Source of the DNA: Treponema sp.
GTDB lineage: Bacteria; Spirochaetota; Spirochaetia; Treponematales; Treponemataceae
Assembly: GCA_017622055.1 (NCBI GenBank)
Contig: JAGARY010000208.1
Span: 1 to 6,108, forward strand
Length of the DNA stretch: 6,108 nucleotides
Direction of reading: 5' to 3'
In this document: positions 4,431-6,108 of the stretch, one piece after another
Layout of the letters: every line of letters starts with the position of its first letter
Numbering within the stretch: the first letter of the stretch is position 1
Program-made: the position numbers and the translations under genes
The notes under the pieces: generated by a model
Told to the model about the DNA's origin: nothing
The model's database searches: none
What the model saw: the letters and a program-made list of their open reading frames with translations, nothing else

Positions 4431-6108
4431 AACCATCAACAGCATTATATCACTATTTCTAATTCCACTGATTCTGTTTGCCTGGCCCAAAGTTACAGGT
4501 CTAATTTGTTCAAGTTTGTAGCGAGATTCCGCAGAAAGAGACGGAATGCTTCCGTAATCAAAATCTGCTGGGATTTTTGTATTTTCCATTTTGTGAAGTT
4601 TTTCAACTCGCTTATCTTGTTTTTCTATATAATACTTATATTTTACTTCAACTTGAGCCGCTTCCCATTCATTTTCTGGGTAACCAGGATTTTTCATCTT
4701 TGGATTTTTAAGCAACTGAGCTTCAATTTCGTCAAGACGAGCATATTTTGCATTTACAAAATCAAATTGAGCTTGAGTTTTTAATCCGCATCTATAACCA
4801 TATTTTGCAAGGCGTTTATCTGCTGTGTCGTGACGAAGTTTTAAACGATATTCTGCACGGGCAGTAAACATTCTGTAAGGTTCTGTAGTTCCAAGAGTTA
4901 CAAGGTCATCAATCAAAACACCAATATACGCTTCATCACGTCCTAAAATAACTGGTTCATATTCAGGAATTGATTCAAATTTTTCAAAACCAGCTTCTTT
5001 TTGCATTCTGGCAATAAAAGTATTTAAATCTTTTGTTTCTTTTTGACTAATTTTTGCAAACAAGGCTTTTTCATCGTTTGTCATATTTGCTTTTGGAAGA
5101 AAAGCACCTTCTTCCATTGAACTTGGAACACCTGTCATTTCTTCTGGCAAATTAAACAAAGGTCCACACAATTTTATATGTTCTTTTGCATACAAACTTG
5201 CATTCATTCCGGCAACCAAACCTTGCCCTGCCGCTTCTTCGTACCCAGAAGTTCCATTAATTTGACCAGCGTTAAAAAGTCCCGCAACACGTTTTGTTTC
5301 CAAAGAAGGGAACAATTGAGTTGGTTCAACAAAATCATATTCAACTGCATAACCAGGGCGGCTTTGAACAGCATTTTCAAAACCAACCATTGTTTTCATA
5401 AAAGCATCTTGAACACATTCTGGCAAACTTGAAGAAAGTCCGTTCAAATAGATTTCTTCTGTTTCTAATCCTTCTGGTTCAACAAAGATTTGATGTCTAT
5501 CTCGTTCTGCAAAACGCATTACTTTATCTTCAATACTTGGACAATATCTTGGGCCAATTCCACTAATTTTTCCCGAATACAACGGAGAACGGCCAATGTT
5601 TTGTCTGATTATTTCGTGAGTTTTTTCGTTTGTATAAACCATGTGGCAATTTACCAAAGGTCGTTCCACTTTTTGTGTTTCAAAACTAAATGGAACAACT
5701 TCTTCATCCCCAGGTTGCTCTTCCAACTTTGTAAAATCAATTGATTTTCTAAGGATTCTTGGTGGAGTTCCAGTTTTTAATCTTCCTGTTGTAAATCCTA
5801 ACCTATGAAGACTTTCTGTAAGCCCAAAAGCTGCCGCTTCACCAACGCGCCCGCAAGGAGCATCATATTCACCAATAAAAATTCGCCCGCCTAAAAAAGT
5901 TCCTGTTGTTAAAACAACAGAACGAACTGGAATAATTCTACCTCTTTCTGTTACAACACCAGTTACTTTTTGACGCATTCCACTTTTGGCCGCTTCTGTT
6001 TGACCAGCGTTTCTAACTTCACCAGGAATTGCACCTTTTTCAATTGCACTGTCAAAATTTGGAGGAAGTGGACTATCTGATGCAGTTGTTAAAATATCAA
6101 TAACGGTG
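4416..6108 (-). CDS. mnmG: tRNA uridine-34 5-carboxymethylaminomethyl modification enzyme MnmG (GidA), 5' end outside window
   Basis: MnmG is a cytosolic FAD enzyme that works with the GTPase MnmE to install the (carboxymethyl)aminomethyl group on wobble U34 of certain tRNAs. The window shows 563 codons, open to the right edge; the FAD-binding GxGxxG region, about 125 residues by comparison with E. coli, lies outside. Visible hallmarks are TTGTFLGG, GRLKTGTPPR (around 5762-5786), the first family signature GPRYCPSIEDKVMRF (near 5510-5555), the second, AGQINGTSGYEEA onward (near 5200-5270), GRDEAYIGVLIDDL, EPYRMFTARAEYRL, and the C-terminal GQANRISGI region. Relative to E. coli there are two apparent insertions (about 35 residues at 5970-6089 and about 65 at 4950-5195), a shortened C-terminal helical region, and an end at YLKR without the usual few extra residues. 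The stop codon lies in a hairpin repeat. The ATG at 5978 is internal, since the frame continues upstream. Confidence 0.95.
   Translation of the reverse strand, partial: TVIDILTTASDSPLPPNFDSAIEKGAIPGEVRNAGQTEAAKSGMRQKVTGVVTERGRIIPVRSVVLTTGTFLGGRIFIGEYDAPCGRVGEAAAFGLTESLHRLGFTTGRLKTGTPPRILRKSIDFTKLEEQPGDEEVVPFSFETQKVERPLVNCHMVYTNEKTHEIIRQNIGRSPLYSGKISGIGPRYCPSIEDKVMRFAERDRHQIFVEPEGLETEEIYLNGLSSSLPECVQDAFMKTMVGFENAVQSRPGYAVEYDFVEPTQLFPSLETKRVAGLFNAGQINGTSGYEEAAGQGLVAGMNASLYAKEHIKLCGPLFNLPEEMTGVPSSMEEGAFLPKANMTNDEKALFAKISQKETKDLNTFIARMQKEAGFEKFESIPEYEPVILGRDEAYIGVLIDDLVTLGTTEPYRMFTARAEYRLKLRHDTADKRLAKYGYRCGLKTQAQFDFVNAKYARLDEIEAQLLKNPKMKNPGYPENEWEAAQVEVKYKYYIEKQDKRVEKLHKMENTKIPADFDYGSIPSLSAESRYKLEQIRPVTLGQANRISGIRNSDIMLLMVYLKR

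Noticed and set aside
392..5744. Several plus-strand and alternate-frame open frames within the three genes
   Set aside because: Each lies wholly or almost wholly inside a well-supported minus-strand gene and encodes a low-complexity or shadow peptide; none has independent support.

Overview
The window comes from an AT-rich bacterium. Its protein-coding DNA is A/T-rich, with many AAA, GAA and TTT codons, and is interrupted by short, sharply GC-rich non-coding blocks. The MnmG and ABC-exporter sequences read like those of host-associated spirochaetes, most likely a Treponema-like organism. That placement rests on recalled family resemblance and is an inference, not a search result.

All three genes lie on the minus strand, so transcription runs right to left. 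(1) 4416-6108 is the 3' part of mnmG (tRNA uridine-34 modification enzyme); its N-terminus lies beyond the right edge. (2) 3999-4415 is a gene-free interval. From mnmG leftwards it holds a 39-bp repeat overlapping the mnmG stop codon, a hairpin, a second copy of the 39-bp repeat, four heptanucleotide repeats, a GC-rich hairpin block with a perfect 13-bp stem, and an AT-rich leader with a possible promoter. (3) 2235-3998 and 301-2235 are two half-size ABC exporters with a TAATG stop/start overlap. A strong Shine-Dalgarno for the second lies inside the end of the first. (4) 1-300 is gene-free, with a terminator-like hairpin after the exporter pair and then a dense series of small GC-rich hairpins.

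The two ABC proteins form a recognisable asymmetric pair. The first carries a degenerate nucleotide site (Asp for the catalytic Glu, Gln for the switch His, altered Walker A). The second has canonical Walker A, Walker B and H-switch but an LSQGQ signature. This is the arrangement of heterodimeric exporters such as TM287/288, LmrCD and BmrCD. Export of drugs or lipid-like compounds is plausible, but the substrate cannot be read from the sequence.

The least ordinary content is non-coding. A hairpin repeat encodes the last four residues of MnmG and its stop codon, and recurs 87 bp further on with the same coding sense. The two GC-rich hairpin blocks, about 4 kb apart, share a 22-base element in opposite orientation. 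These look like dispersed genomic repeats. I see no evidence of a new multi-gene system here.
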